A stretch of DNA of 64,000 nt from Methylococcales symbiont of Hymedesmia sp. n. MRB-2018 (GTDB lineage Bacteria; Pseudomonadota; Gammaproteobacteria; Methylococcales; Methylomonadaceae): assembly GCA_003666385.1 (NCBI GenBank), contig QPIN01000057.1:1-64000 (forward strand), in the 5' to 3' direction. The position numbers and the translations under genes are program-made. Shown in pieces: positions 1 to 10,541 of the stretch. Under the pieces are notes generated by a model that ran no database searches, was not told where the DNA came from, and saw only the letters and a program-made list of their open reading frames with translations. Position 1 is the stretch's first letter. Every line of letters starts with the position of its first letter.

Positions 1-2
1 AT

Positions 3-236
3 GCCACGATTAAGGTCTTAACGTATAAAGACGAGACTGAATTAAAAGCCGATTTAGATAAGTTTTTGGTCTATTACAACATTAACCGAAGGCATAGCAG
101 CCTAAAAAGAGAATTAAAGGTTAGGACACCCTTTGAAGCCGTCCAATGTTGGTATAGAATAAACCCACAAATTTTTAGAAAATCCCCCGATATGTTTCGA
201 GCTGAACTTTTAAAAAATCATGGTATAACGTGGTGA
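3..236 (+). mobile_element. C-terminal part of an IS481/IS3-like DDE transposase, truncated by window start
   Basis: Open frame to TGA at 234-236: ...KADLDKFLVYYNINRRHSSLKRELKVRTPFEAVQCWYRINPQIF..., typical integrase-core C-terminus (YYN..R.H..L....P.EA). Confidence 0.8.
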
Positions 237-325
237 AACTTGACACTTATGAACGTGATAATCCATTTGATTGCCCCCAGCGACAGAATGCAGACGAAGT
301 GCAGTGTGGACACCTGTCAATTTTA

Positions 326-1546
326 TTAGTCCTTATATCTTTGAAAAATTAGCGTAGCGTTAGTACCGCCAAAACCAAAACTATTCGACATAATAGTATT
401 TAGGGTCACATTGTCTTCGCGTTCTCTGACAATAGGAATACCTTCTGCACCAGGATCTAACTCATTAATATTGATAGATTCACATAAGAAATTTTCTTGC
501 ATCATCAGTAAGGAATAGATAGATTCATTAACACCTGCTGCACCTAATGCATGCCCTGTTAATGACTTGGTTGAACTGACTTTAGGCACATTATCCACAC
601 CAAATACATTGCGTAAAGCTTCCAGTTCACGGGTATCGCCCACAGGTGTACTAGTACCATGGGCATTAATATAATCAATGTCACCTTCTACCATTGCCAT
701 TGCTTGTTGTATACAGCGAACAGCACCTTCTCCTGAAGGTTGTACCATATCATAACCATCAGAAGTTGCACCATAACCAACCAGTTCTGCAATAATATTA
801 GCACCACGCACTTTGGCATGTTCCAGTTCTTCGATTACTAAAACACCTCCACCGCCTGCGATTACGAATCCATCACGGCTTGCATCATAAGCTCTGGATG
901 CCGTTTCAGGCACATCATTATATTTTGATGACAAAGCGCCCATAGCGTCAAATAATACCGATAAAGACCAATGCAACTCTTCTCCACCCCCAGCAAATAC
1001 CACATCCTGTTTGCCTAACTGAATGAGTTCCATTGCGTGTCCAATACAATGGGCACTGGTTGCACAAGCAGAACTAATGGTGTAGTTAACACCTTTAATT
1101 TTAAAGGGTGTAGCCAAACAAGCCGTATTAGTACTGGACATAGTACGTGGCACCATATAAGGACCGACTTTTTTCACTCCTTTTTCTCTTAATATATCAG
1201 CAGCAGCAACCACATTTGAGGTAGATGGCCCACCCGATCCCATCACTAATCCCGTGCGGAAATTTGACACATGAGCTTCATTTAAGCCTGAGTCACCAAT
1301 GGCCTGTTGCATAGCAATGTAATTATAGGCTGCACCATCACCCATAAAGCGTTTAACTTTACGGTCAATAAATTCGTCCAAATCTATTTTAACTTCACCA
1401 TGAATGTGACTCCTAAAACCCATTTCCTGGTAAACATCAGCATGAACAATGCCTGATTTACCAAGCTTTAGGGACTCTACAACTTCATCACGGTTATTAC
1501 CAATACTGGAAACAATGCCTAAACCTGTTACTACCACTCTTTTCAT
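326..1546 (-). CDS. fabB: 3-oxoacyl-ACP synthase I (KAS I)
   Basis: [16 protein letters not shown]..., [12 protein letters not shown] active site, [20 protein letters not shown]; adjacent to fabA. Confidence 0.95.
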   Translation of the reverse strand: MKRVVVTGLGIVSSIGNNRDEVVESLKLGKSGIVHADVYQEMGFRSHIHGEVKIDLDEFIDRKVKRFMGDGAAYNYIAMQQAIGDSGLNEAHVSNFRTGLVMGSGGPSTSNVVAAADILREKGVKKVGPYMVPRTMSSTNTACLATPFKIKGVNYTISSACATSAHCIGHAMELIQLGKQDVVFAGGGEELHWSLSVLFDAMGALSSKYNDVPETASRAYDASRDGFVIAGGGGVLVIEELEHAKVRGANIIAELVGYGATSDGYDMVQPSGEGAVRCIQQAMAMVEGDIDYINAHGTSTPVGDTRELEALRNVFGVDNVPKVSSTKSLTGHALGAAGVNESIYSLLMMQENFLCESININELDPGAEGIPIVREREDNVTLNTIMSNSFGFGGTNATLIFQRYKD

Positions 1547-1555
1547 TTTTAACCT

Positions 1556-2071
1556 CTAGAAATCGCTGGTGGATGTAAATAATCCGACGCGGAGATCTTT
1601 TGCTTCGTATATTTTTTTGCCATCTACTTCCATGGTGGCATCGCCAATGCCCATCACTAATCTACGCATAATGACGCGTTTAAGATCTATTTTATAAACG
1701 ACTTTTTTTGCTGTAGGTAATACTTGACCGATAAATTTAACCTCACCACAACCTAACGCCCGTCCTTTCCCTAGACCATCCGCCCAGCATAAGTAAAAAC
1801 CAATCAATTGCCACATGGCATCAAGCCCTAGGCACCCAGGCATTACTGGGTCACCTTGAAAGTGACAATCAAAAAACCATAAATCAGGTGTTATATCCAA
1901 CTCTGCGATTATTTCGCCTTTTCCAAACAGACCGCCTTCGTCAGAAATATGTGCTATTCGATCTATCATCAACATATTGGGGAGTGGCAACTGTGCATTT
2001 TCAGAGCCGTATAACTCCCCTCTTCCTGACATTAATAATTCATCTCGCGTAAAACTATGTTGTTTTTCCAT
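1556..2071 (-). CDS. fabA: 3-hydroxydecanoyl-ACP dehydratase/isomerase
   Basis: 171 aa, [24 protein letters not shown] motif; operon with fabB. Confidence 0.96.
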   Translation of the reverse strand: MEKQHSFTRDELLMSGRGELYGSENAQLPLPNMLMIDRIAHISDEGGLFGKGEIIAELDITPDLWFFDCHFQGDPVMPGCLGLDAMWQLIGFYLCWADGLGKGRALGCGEVKFIGQVLPTAKKVVYKIDLKRVIMRRLVMGIGDATMEVDGKKIYEAKDLRVGLFTSTSDF

Positions 2072-2203
2072 TAAATATCTACCTATTTATTCTTCTTATA
2101 AATTAGCAAGCATTATACCTTGCACAATCTCATGACGGAAAGCTTTTAGTCACTGTAATTATTGATGTTTTTCCTCAAAAATATCAGCTTAACTTAATAA
2201 AAA

Positions 2204-4177
2204 TCAACTAGGACTAACTTGTTGGCTGAAGTCTTTCATTGTCAGTCCCGTTAAACCCAATTGTTTCTGATAAATTAATGCATAGGTTAAAACAGCTGAA
2301 ACATAAGCTCTTGTCTCTTTAAGGGGTATGGTTTCAACCCAGATATCAGCATCTATTGCTTTTCCTTTAGGCAACCATTTTTTCACCCGATGTGACCCAG
2401 CATTATAGCCAGCGGTTGCTAATGCATAACGCCCATTAAACTGCTTAAGTAATTGTTTATAGTAATATGCACCGTATTTGATATTGAGATCTGGTTTAAA
2501 TAAATTTTTTTTATGCCCTAACTTTTCTTTCAATTCTTTTGCTATCTGCTTCCCTGTTCTCGGCATAATTTGCATCAAGCCTCTTGCTCCAGCTCGAGAT
2601 TGTGCTTTTTCGTTAAACGCACTTTCTCTTCTTATCAAACCATAGATAACTGCGGGGTGTAATTGTTGTTGTTTTGCATTATTTTCAACTTGCTTCCTAT
2701 ATTCGATGGGAAACCGCAAAGAAACATCATCCCAATACTTTGCTTTTGCAATGGTAAAAATAGCTGTTTGCGTCCAATTTAATTCTTGTGCATATTTTGC
2801 AGCGATTAAAATATCTTTTTTATCTAATTGCTTAATTGAAAACCACCATTGCCTTTTTGCTTCTGAAGGTCTATCCAGTGCAAGTAATTCTGCAACGATA
2901 CGAAAAGCCAGTGTTTGCTTAAATTTTTCCAGCATTTCAGTACTCATCCGAACAGGATGATCCGATAATTGATAATCTTTTTTTAGCTTCTCTGCTGATA
3001 AATAGCCATAAAAACTCCTATCTGTCGATAACTTGTCATAAATATAGCCAGATGCTTTCAGTTTACCTGTTTTTTCCAGTGCTCTTGCTAACCAATATTG
3101 CCACTTCTCCTTTTTTTGAGTTTCTTGGCTTAAGTCAGCAATGGATCGCTCAACATGTTCCCAATTTTGTTCTAACAATGCCGTTCTCACTCGCCATTCT
3201 TTGGTCACTTGGTCTGCCCCTTCAAGTTGAGCCAAGCGCTGATAAGCTCCACTTTCCCTTCTATAGGCTAAAGACATCGCTAGGCGTTGTTCCAACTGAT
3301 TAAACCTAGCTTTATCAATAGTAAAATTATTTTTCCTTGCGTCCCAAATTTTAATGGCCAATTTATAATTATTGTTCGCCATGCGATCTATTGCATGAGC
3401 AAAAATCAAACCTGATTGCTTATTATTCTTATCAAGTAAAGCTTGTTTTTTTATAAGACCAGGATTGCTATGAATTTTTAACCAAATATCTGCCGTTTTT
3501 TTATTTTCTCTACTCATAGAACGTTTTATATATTTAGCCAATCCTGTTTTTTTATTTTTAACTGCAGCAGCAAAACGCTGCCACAGCAAATCCTCGGCAA
3601 AATACTTGGAATTTTTTAAAACTTTAAATAGAGGATCACATTCATCAGGTTGTGACTTACCCACTACCCATAGCTGTCTAGCACCTAGCAAGGCTTCTTT
3701 TTTGGAACCTGTTTTATATTTAGCCCAGTAGAAGTAACACTGTAATGTGGTATCCGTTTCATCCTCGTATTGAAGTAGAAATTGTTTCCACCGTTTATGC
3801 TTAGCCAAATAAATTTGCCAGCGATAATTTAATAAACTGGCGTAGCGTGTTTGCGAATATTCTTTTAAGAAATTTTTGATTCTATCCGTTTGCCTTAAAT
3901 TCTTTTTTAACCATTGATACTGTAATTTTGAATATAGGGGGTAGTTTTTTATCAACGCTACACGTTTATGAAATTGAGTGCTTTTTCCTTTTTTAATTAA
4001 TTTTTCAATGTATAAAAATTCTTTTCTCTGCTGTTCTAATGTTAATGTTGAAGCTAATGTAAACTGTGCTGGCATGATTAAAATTAATAAAAAAACAATG
4101 CTTAAACAAATTTTCATTTTTAATCCATTTGCAAAAGATGCCATTTTCCTACCCGTTTTTGATCCACGATTAATCAT
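2204..4177 (-). CDS. slt: Soluble lytic murein transglycosylase
   Basis: C-terminal RRESAFNEKAQSRAGARGLMQIMPRTGKQIAK...YNAGSHRVKKWLP (SLT domain), signal-peptide-like N-terminus. Confidence 0.9.
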   Translation of the reverse strand: MINRGSKTGRKMASFANGLKMKICLSIVFLLILIMPAQFTLASTLTLEQQRKEFLYIEKLIKKGKSTQFHKRVALIKNYPLYSKLQYQWLKKNLRQTDRIKNFLKEYSQTRYASLLNYRWQIYLAKHKRWKQFLLQYEDETDTTLQCYFYWAKYKTGSKKEALLGARQLWVVGKSQPDECDPLFKVLKNSKYFAEDLLWQRFAAAVKNKKTGLAKYIKRSMSRENKKTADIWLKIHSNPGLIKKQALLDKNNKQSGLIFAHAIDRMANNNYKLAIKIWDARKNNFTIDKARFNQLEQRLAMSLAYRRESGAYQRLAQLEGADQVTKEWRVRTALLEQNWEHVERSIADLSQETQKKEKWQYWLARALEKTGKLKASGYIYDKLSTDRSFYGYLSAEKLKKDYQLSDHPVRMSTEMLEKFKQTLAFRIVAELLALDRPSEAKRQWWFSIKQLDKKDILIAAKYAQELNWTQTAIFTIAKAKYWDDVSLRFPIEYRKQVENNAKQQQLHPAVIYGLIRRESAFNEKAQSRAGARGLMQIMPRTGKQIAKELKEKLGHKKNLFKPDLNIKYGAYYYKQLLKQFNGRYALATAGYNAGSHRVKKWLPKGKAIDADIWVETIPLKETRAYVSAVLTYALIYQKQLGLTGLTMKDFSQQVSPS

Positions 4178-4452
4178 ATAAAATTAATTTACCCTTAATT
4201 ATTTAACATGGTTATTAACAAAGCACAGCTTGTTTCCAATTTGTCTTTCAAGACACGGCGTAGATACATCCATGTAGCCTTGGCGACAACATTCATGCTC
4301 TCAACAGTCCCGAAAAACAAAGTGAAAACAACTTGAAACCTGTGGTTTGTTAATACGCATATTGTTTAAATGTATTTTAACTCAATATAAAAACGCATAG
4401 TGGATGGCTCAGAGTATAATTGTCGATTATTTCACTTTTATGACATCCACCA

Positions 4453-6261
4453 GTGCCCAGTCAACATTCTGAGTTTTCAGAAAACAACAAAAAACAATTC
4501 ACTTGGAATACCATTGTTCAAGTCGCATTAAAGCATAAAACAGAGCTTATCAGTGCGCATTTAATTGCTATTTTAGCAACTGTTGCCAGTGTACCTGTAC
4601 CTTTGCTAATGCCTTTATTGGTTGATGAGGTTTTATTAAACAACCCAGCCATTATCACTTCATCACTTAATCTGATCATTCCTGCTGAATGGCAAATCCC
4701 CATCATTTACATTACTGCTATTTTATTACTCAGTTTATTGCTTAGAATGATTGCGATGATTTTAAATATTATCCAAGGGCGTAAGTTTACTTGTATATCT
4801 AAAGATGTTGTATTTGGTATTAGAAAATCATTGCTTAATCGTCTACAAATTATTTCTATGTCCGAGTATGAAGGCTTAGGCACAGGAGCCGTAGTGACTC
4901 ACATGGTAACCGATCTGGATACCCTGGATACATTTATAGGCTCTACCATTAGCAAATTGTTAATTGCTTGCTTAACCATTCTGGGTACTGCCACTATATT
5001 AATTTGGATGCATTGGCAATTAGGTTTATTTATTTTATTGCTCAACCCTTTGGTCATTTATTTAGCTAAAACAATGGGTTCTCGAATTAAGGATTTAAAA
5101 ACCAAAGAAAATACCGCTTATAGTATCTTCCAGCAATCACTCACAGAAACACTGGAAGCCATACAACAAATTCGAGCCAGTAATAGAGAAAAACATTATT
5201 GCCAACAACTGATTGAATCAGCATTTAAAGTTAAAAATCATTCGACTGCTTTTTCCTGGAAAAGTGATGCTGCCACACGTTTAAGTTTTCTGGTTTTTTT
5301 ATTGGGTTTTGATATTTTTCGTGCCAGTGCCATGTTAATGGTTTTATATTCAGATTTAAGTATAGGACAAATGCTAGCGGTTTTCGGCTACCTTTGGTTT
5401 ATGATGGTTCCAGTACAAGAAATATTAGGTGTTCAATATGCGTTTTATGCTGCCAAAGCCGCTTTAAATCGTCTTAACACATTCAACGCATTAGACCAAG
5501 AACCTCAGTATCCACATATTACTAACCCGTTTAAAAAAACCAAAACGGTTTCTATACGCATTAAAAATCTTCACTTTAGTTACCAAGATAAGCCTATATT
5601 AAACGGCATCAACTTATTCATTAATGCTGGAGAGAAAGTCGCTTTAGTCGGTGCCAGTGGCGGTGGAAAATCTACCTTAGCACAAACACTGATAGGTCTT
5701 TATCCGCCCAATAAAGGCATGATTTACTTTGATGAAGTGCCTATCAATAAAATTGGTTTAGAGGTGGTTCGTGAACATGTCTCGACTGTGTTACAACACC
5801 CTGCTCTATTCAATGATACCATAAGAGCCAACCTAACATTAGGCCGACATGTTTCTGATCAAACTTTATGGGATGCATTACACGTTGCACAACTGGAAAA
5901 TACTGTTACTGGTTTAGATCTTGAACTAGATACCATTGTGGGCAGACAGGGTATGCGCCTGTCTGGAGGCCAGCGACAACGCCTAGCCATTGCCAGAATG
6001 ATAGTTGCTCAACCTAATGTCGTTATTTTAGACGAAGCGACTTCTGCTCTGGATGCTGAAACCGAACAAAAATTACACAACGCTTTAGCTAGTTTTTTAA
6101 AAAGTAGAACAACGATCATTATTGCTCATCGTCTAAGTGCTGTTAAACAGGCAGATCATGTCTATGTATTTGAAGAGGGCAAAATTTGTGAGCAAGGGCA
6201 ACATGCAACTTTAATTCAAAACAAGGGTCTTTATGCAAAACTTTATGCTGACTATCAATAA
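4453..6261 (+). CDS. ABC transporter, fused transmembrane and ATP-binding domains (MsbA/exporter type)
   Basis: Walker A GASGGGKST, signature LSGGQRQRLAIAR, Walker B VVILDEATSALD, six-TM N-terminal half. Confidence 0.9.
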   Translation: MPSQHSEFSENNKKQFTWNTIVQVALKHKTELISAHLIAILATVASVPVPLLMPLLVDEVLLNNPAIITSSLNLIIPAEWQIPIIYITAILLLSLLLRMIAMILNIIQGRKFTCISKDVVFGIRKSLLNRLQIISMSEYEGLGTGAVVTHMVTDLDTLDTFIGSTISKLLIACLTILGTATILIWMHWQLGLFILLLNPLVIYLAKTMGSRIKDLKTKENTAYSIFQQSLTETLEAIQQIRASNREKHYCQQLIESAFKVKNHSTAFSWKSDAATRLSFLVFLLGFDIFRASAMLMVLYSDLSIGQMLAVFGYLWFMMVPVQEILGVQYAFYAAKAALNRLNTFNALDQEPQYPHITNPFKKTKTVSIRIKNLHFSYQDKPILNGINLFINAGEKVALVGASGGGKSTLAQTLIGLYPPNKGMIYFDEVPINKIGLEVVREHVSTVLQHPALFNDTIRANLTLGRHVSDQTLWDALHVAQLENTVTGLDLELDTIVGRQGMRLSGGQRQRLAIARMIVAQPNVVILDEATSALDAETEQKLHNALASFLKSRTTIIIAHRLSAVKQADHVYVFEEGKICEQGQHATLIQNKGLYAKLYADYQ

Positions 6262-7091
6262 TGACTGAAAGGTATGATTTACACTGCCATTCCATGGCAT
6301 CTGACGGTTCCCTAACACCAACAGAACTCATAAGCCGCGCTAAAGAAATGGGTGTTACCTCATTAGCTTTAACCGACCACGACACTATTAATGGTCAACA
6401 AGAAGCTAAAGTTGCCGCACGCGACCATGGCATTAATTTTATCCCTGGTATTGAGATTTCAACGACATGGGAAAATAAATGCTTCCATATCGTCGGTTTG
6501 AATATTAATCCTAAGCATGATGAATTAACTCATGGTATAGAAAAGTTACAAACACTGCGTGCAGAGCGTGCCAAAACCATTGCCCAAAAGCTGGAAAAAA
6601 AATCTATTTCCAGTTCTTATGAAGCGGTTATTAAAGCTGCAAAAGGTGGAATGGTAACCCGTGCTCATTTTGCCAGTTACCTACTGGCACAAAACTATGT
6701 CTCTACCCAACAAGAAGCTTTTGACCGTTACTTAGGCAAGGGTAAACCCGCTTTCGTATCAACCATTTGGGCAGATTTACACGATACCATTAACTGGATT
6801 AATCGAGCAGGTGGCGTAGCCGTTGTTGCTCATCCTTTGCGATACAAAATGACAGCCAGCTGGATGCGCCGTTTTTTATCTTTTTTTAAAGAAGCAGGTG
6901 GTCAAGGACTAGAGGTTGTTACCGGAAGAAGCAATCCAGATGAAATAAGACGTACACTCAATTATGCAAAACAATATGATTTAGCTGCATCGGTAGGTTC
7001 AGATTTCCATACCCCAGATAACCCATGGGTAGAATTAGGTCGTTTAGCACCATTACCTAAGAACATCACTGCTATTTGGGAATTGTTTTAA
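6261..7091 (+). CDS. PHP domain phosphoesterase (RNase AM/TrpH-like)
   Basis: YDLHCHSMASDGSLTPTEL, LTDHDTINGQ, GIEIST, AHPLRY, GSDFHTP PHP metal motifs; overlaps stop of upstream ABC gene. Confidence 0.88.
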   Translation: MTERYDLHCHSMASDGSLTPTELISRAKEMGVTSLALTDHDTINGQQEAKVAARDHGINFIPGIEISTTWENKCFHIVGLNINPKHDELTHGIEKLQTLRAERAKTIAQKLEKKSISSSYEAVIKAAKGGMVTRAHFASYLLAQNYVSTQQEAFDRYLGKGKPAFVSTIWADLHDTINWINRAGGVAVVAHPLRYKMTASWMRRFLSFFKEAGGQGLEVVTGRSNPDEIRRTLNYAKQYDLAASVGSDFHTPDNPWVELGRLAPLPKNITAIWELF

Positions 7092-7167
7092 GGTAACGCA
7101 GAATGAATAAACCACCCAAGGTTGTGCAGGATTTTTATTCATCTTTAAGACGCATAAATTAGTTAAA

Positions 7168-7332
7168 TTAATTATACTTAGGGTTTATATCGACTTTTTC
7201 ACCTAATCCTTGCTGGTAAAATGCCTGTTCAAAGAAATGATGACGTTTTGGCTCAAACGGGTGGTCATTTCCAAAGCCGTAGCTCGCTAATGCATCACCT
7301 AAATAAACACCGCAGTTAGATTGTTGATTCAC
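7168..7332 (-). pseudogene. Truncated N-terminus of histone deacetylase/acetoin-utilisation (AcuC-like) family protein
   Basis: GTG start 7332, translation (M/V)NQQSNCGVYLGDALASYGFGNDHPFEPKRHHFFEQAFYQQGLGEKVDINPKYN*; stop lies in a repeat end. Confidence 0.65.
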
Positions 7333-7335
7333 TGC

Positions 7336-7842
7336 CTATACCATTTTCAAGGTCTTATTTGTTTCAGATGCTAATAGCATTTTCTTTATTTCTAAAAATT
7401 TTCCACTCGTTTTTCCCATGTAGCCACCCAAACCTGACTTTGAAACAACTCGGTGACAAGGAATGATCCCTGGAAATGGATTATCTCTACAAGCATTTGC
7501 CACAACTCTTGCTCCAGAGCCTATTTGCTTTGCAAGCTGTGAATAACTAATGACTTGACCAACGGGTATTTTACAAATTTCATTCCACACCTTATATCTA
7601 AAAACACTACCTTGTTTTTGTAAATTTAAAGTTAAACAGTCAGATTGATTATTCAAGTTTGCTTGTAAATCTGTTGCCCATTTATTTTTAGGCCTTGAAT
7701 CTACAGCCGAGCCAAAATACCATTCTGTTTTTGTTATGACATTATCATAGTGATAAATACGAAGAACTCCAGCAGAGGTAGGTATATTGATAAACTCTTC
7801 TTCACTGTCACCCAACTCCATCCAGTTTATAGTGATCGGCAT
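7336..7842 (-). CDS. ogt: Methylated-DNA-protein-cysteine S-methyltransferase
   Basis: IPVGQVISYSQLAKQIG...ANPFPGIIPCHRVV-type motif (RDNPFPGIIPCHRVVSKSGLGGYMG). Confidence 0.92.
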   Translation of the reverse strand: MPITINWMELGDSEEEFINIPTSAGVLRIYHYDNVITKTEWYFGSAVDSRPKNKWATDLQANLNNQSDCLTLNLQKQGSVFRYKVWNEICKIPVGQVISYSQLAKQIGSGARVVANACRDNPFPGIIPCHRVVSKSGLGGYMGKTSGKFLEIKKMLLASETNKTLKMV

Positions 7843-8164
7843 CTTGGCTCCATTAATACATTTATAAAGTTCATTCCTATATTACTTAATTCCATTAAAT
7901 TCTTAGTCCTAAGTTAAAGTGAGAACAGAGGAACCCCATCTTTCGTAATTGATACGCTTCGTTCATTAGGCAACTCGCAACAAATAACCCACTCGTCTTG
8001 TTGCTCTTTTTATCCACATTAGGCGTTACCTTAAAACCTTATGGTATTAATTATATACTTTCATTTTCACCATTAAACTCAAAAATATCGGCTCTCTTAA
8101 ACCAGCAAGGGAGGACTTAGGGGCATTAACTTTAAAACTGCATTTATAGTGACCTGTGGTTTGT

Positions 8165-8222
8165 TATACCATTTTCAAGAATAAATGGCGTGATATAGTG
8201 CCTATTTTTGAAAATGGTATTA
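8165..8222. repeat. Palindromic repeat, ATACCATTTTCAAGAATAAATGG family
   Basis: TATACCATTTTCAAGAATAAATGGCGTGATATAGTGCCTATTTTTGAAAATGGTAT; arms complementary; related copies at 51364, 55247 and 61205. Confidence 0.75.
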
Positions 8223-8278
8223 ATAGAGAGAAATAAAATATTAAGACCCTAAAAATCACCCATGCAAAAACTCAGAAC

Positions 8279-8311
8279 AAAAAAAAGGCAGCTTAAAAGC
8301 TGCCTTTTTTG
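8279..8311 (-). terminator. Rho-independent terminator downstream of rplS
   Basis: AAAAAAAGGCAGCTTAAAAGCTGCCTTTTTT: GC-rich stem AGGCAGCTT/AAGCTGCCT with T tract on either strand; directly 3' of rplS. Confidence 0.9.
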
Positions 8312-8324
8312 GTAGGAAGTTATC

Positions 8325-8678
8325 TTATCCTAGTTTTTCTTTAATTCTTGCTGCTCTACCTGTTAAGTTACGTAGATAATATAATTTTGCTCTACGAACT
8401 GCACCACGGCGTTTAACTTCGATACCACCCACTAATTTACTATGTGTTTGAAAAACACGCTCCACACCCACACCATGAGAAATCTTACGCACGGTAAAAG
8501 CTGAATGTAAGCCACGATTGCGTTTTGCAATAACAACACCTTCATAAGCCTGAAGTCTTTCGCGATTTCCTTCTTTTACTTTAACCTGTACCACAACCGT
8601 ATCGCCTGGAGAAAAATCTGGGATATTTTTATTTAACTGCTCAGCATTAATCGTATCAATAATATTTGTCATTACCAC
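8325..8678 (-). CDS. rplS: 50S ribosomal protein L19
   Basis: [39 protein letters not shown]; rpsP-rimM-trmD-rplS order. Confidence 0.98.
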   Translation of the reverse strand: MVMTNIIDTINAEQLNKNIPDFSPGDTVVVQVKVKEGNRERLQAYEGVVIAKRNRGLHSAFTVRKISHGVGVERVFQTHSKLVGGIEVKRRGAVRRAKLYYLRNLTGRAARIKEKLG

Positions 8679-8727
8679 ACCTTAAATATTCAATTTAATT
8701 CTAAAAGAATAGTCGTACATAGTCATT

Positions 8728-9477
8728 TTACTTCTGCACTTCATTCAAAAACGCATTCAATAAAGCATCTTGCTCTACTGTTAACACCTTTTTTTCCAGC
8801 AAATCAGGTCGTCTCAACGCGGTACGCCCTAATGATTGTTGCATCCGCCATCTTTCAATGGCTTGATGATGACCGCTAAGTAATACATCTGGTACTTTTC
8901 CTAAGTCGCCTTGCTCTGGTCGAGTAAAATGCGGAAAATCTAACAAGCCATCAACATAAGAATCCTGTTTTGCCGAATTCTCATCGCCTAAAACACCAGG
9001 AATAAGTCTTGTTATTGCATCTATTACGATTAAAGCCGCTAATTCACCACCACTAATGACATAATCACCCAGCGACCATTCTTCATCACACACCGATTCA
9101 ACAAATCGTTCATCAATGCCTTCATATCTTCCTGCTACTAGAATTAACTGAGACTGCTGACTGGCTTGAGTTAACAAATTTTGTGTAATCTGTTTGCCTT
9201 GGGGGCTTAAATAAACAACTTTACAAGCACTATTTCTATTGCTGTTCTTTGCATTATTAACAGCATCTGCAAGCGGTTGATATTTCATCACCATGCCGGA
9301 ACCACCCCCATAAGACTTGTCATCCACCGTCCGGTGCTTATCTTTAGTATAGTCTCGGGGATTCCATACTGATAAGCCAACTTTACTTTGCTCTATCGCC
9401 TTACCAGTAACGCCATAACTAGCTCCTTGCAAAATCATCTCAGGAAATAGCGTTATTATGTCAAAGCGTAAATTCAA
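8728..9477 (-). CDS. trmD: tRNA (guanine-N1)-methyltransferase
   Basis: DIITLFPEMI, GGGSGMVMK, GRYEGIDER, YVISGGELAALIVIDA. Confidence 0.98.
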   Translation of the reverse strand: MNLRFDIITLFPEMILQGASYGVTGKAIEQSKVGLSVWNPRDYTKDKHRTVDDKSYGGGSGMVMKYQPLADAVNNAKNSNRNSACKVVYLSPQGKQITQNLLTQASQQSQLILVAGRYEGIDERFVESVCDEEWSLGDYVISGGELAALIVIDAITRLIPGVLGDENSAKQDSYVDGLLDFPHFTRPEQGDLGKVPDVLLSGHHQAIERWRMQQSLGRTALRRPDLLEKKVLTVEQDALLNAFLNEVQK

Positions 9478-9983
9478 AAATCAGGATCCCAGTCAACAAT
9501 CATTAACTTGCTTTCAAGATTAATATTTTTTACTATTCGTTCCTGCAAAAATGGAATCAAACGCTCGGTTTCATTATCTTTAACAACCAGTACATCATTG
9601 GCACCCGTTTCCAACAAATAATCAACAATACCCAGTGCAACCCCTGTTTCTGTTTCTACTTTCAGGCCAACAAGATCAGCCCAATAATATTCGCCTTCTA
9701 TGGTTTCAGGCAACTGGCTCTTATTAATGAATATTTCCCAGCCAGAATAGGACGCTGCAATATCTCTATCTGTAAAAGTTTCTAAACAAGCAACAACCGT
9801 CTTTCCCTGTCTTTGGCCACTTAACACATTGACTTGCGTTGTTTCATTGTCCTTTTTTAAAATCCAGGGAGAATAATTTAATATATTCTCCCTAGGTTCG
9901 GTCAATGAATAAATCTTAACCCAGCCCTTTATGCCAAACACACCAGATATTTCACCAACATTGAGCAGAGCTATCTCTGACAA
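9474..9983 (-). CDS. rimM: 16S rRNA processing protein RimM
   Basis: VGEISGVFGIKGWVKIYSLT, EYYWADLVGLKV; operon context. Confidence 0.95.
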   Translation of the reverse strand: MSEIALLNVGEISGVFGIKGWVKIYSLTEPRENILNYSPWILKKDNETTQVNVLSGQRQGKTVVACLETFTDRDIAASYSGWEIFINKSQLPETIEGEYYWADLVGLKVETETGVALGIVDYLLETGANDVLVVKDNETERLIPFLQERIVKNINLESKLMIVDWDPDF

Positions 9984-10001
9984 AATACTGTTGGGACTAT
10001 C

Positions 10002-10253
10002 TTATGCGGCTGCTTTAACGGCATCTTTAATTAACTTAGCAACACGAGCAGAAGGTTGTGCACCTACTGATTTCCAATAAGCAATACGCTCATCTTCCAA
10101 GCGTAATCTTTCTTCGTTCCCGCAAGCAAACGGGTTAAAAAAACCTAAACGCTCAATATAACGACCATCACGACTTTTTCTGCTGTCTGCCACAACAACG
10201 TGATAAAAGGGGCGGTTTTTTGCACCACCTCTTGCAAGACGAATAGTTACCAT
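10002..10253 (-). CDS. rpsP: 30S ribosomal protein S16
   Basis: [41 protein letters not shown]. Confidence 0.98.
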   Translation of the reverse strand: MVTIRLARGGAKNRPFYHVVVADSRKSRDGRYIERLGFFNPFACGNEERLRLEDERIAYWKSVGAQPSARVAKLIKDAVKAAA

Positions 10254-10541
10254 GTAATTACCTTAAAAATATTCAATCAAAATTTAATCCGCTTATTCTA
10301 CGCGAATTTCCATAGATGGGAAATATTATTTAAGAAAACCGCTTAAATAATTAACAACTACCGATAAATACTATTAGCTGAATCCGTGACTTTAGCGAGG
10401 AAAATGACTTATCTCACGATAACAGGGAAAATCTTTAGAATCCACTTAAAAACTAAGCAATGAACTCTTCATGCTAACGGGGCTCTTGTTTTTTTAAGTG
10501 GCGTATATCTTGAGGGTTTTAGCACAGATAACAGACCTCAT

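Larger units (their letters stand above)
7085..8037. repeat. Exact 15-bp inverted repeat GTTTTAAGGTAACGC / GCGTTACCTTAAAAC bracketing ogt and an HDAC fragment
   Basis: Left arm 7085-7099, right arm 8023-8037; similarity extends a few bases further. Confidence 0.55.

Noticed and set aside
2706-4181. Plus-strand ORFs 2706-2960, 3052-3303 and 3978-4181 inside slt
   Set aside because: Antisense to a well-supported lytic transglycosylase; no recognisable domains.
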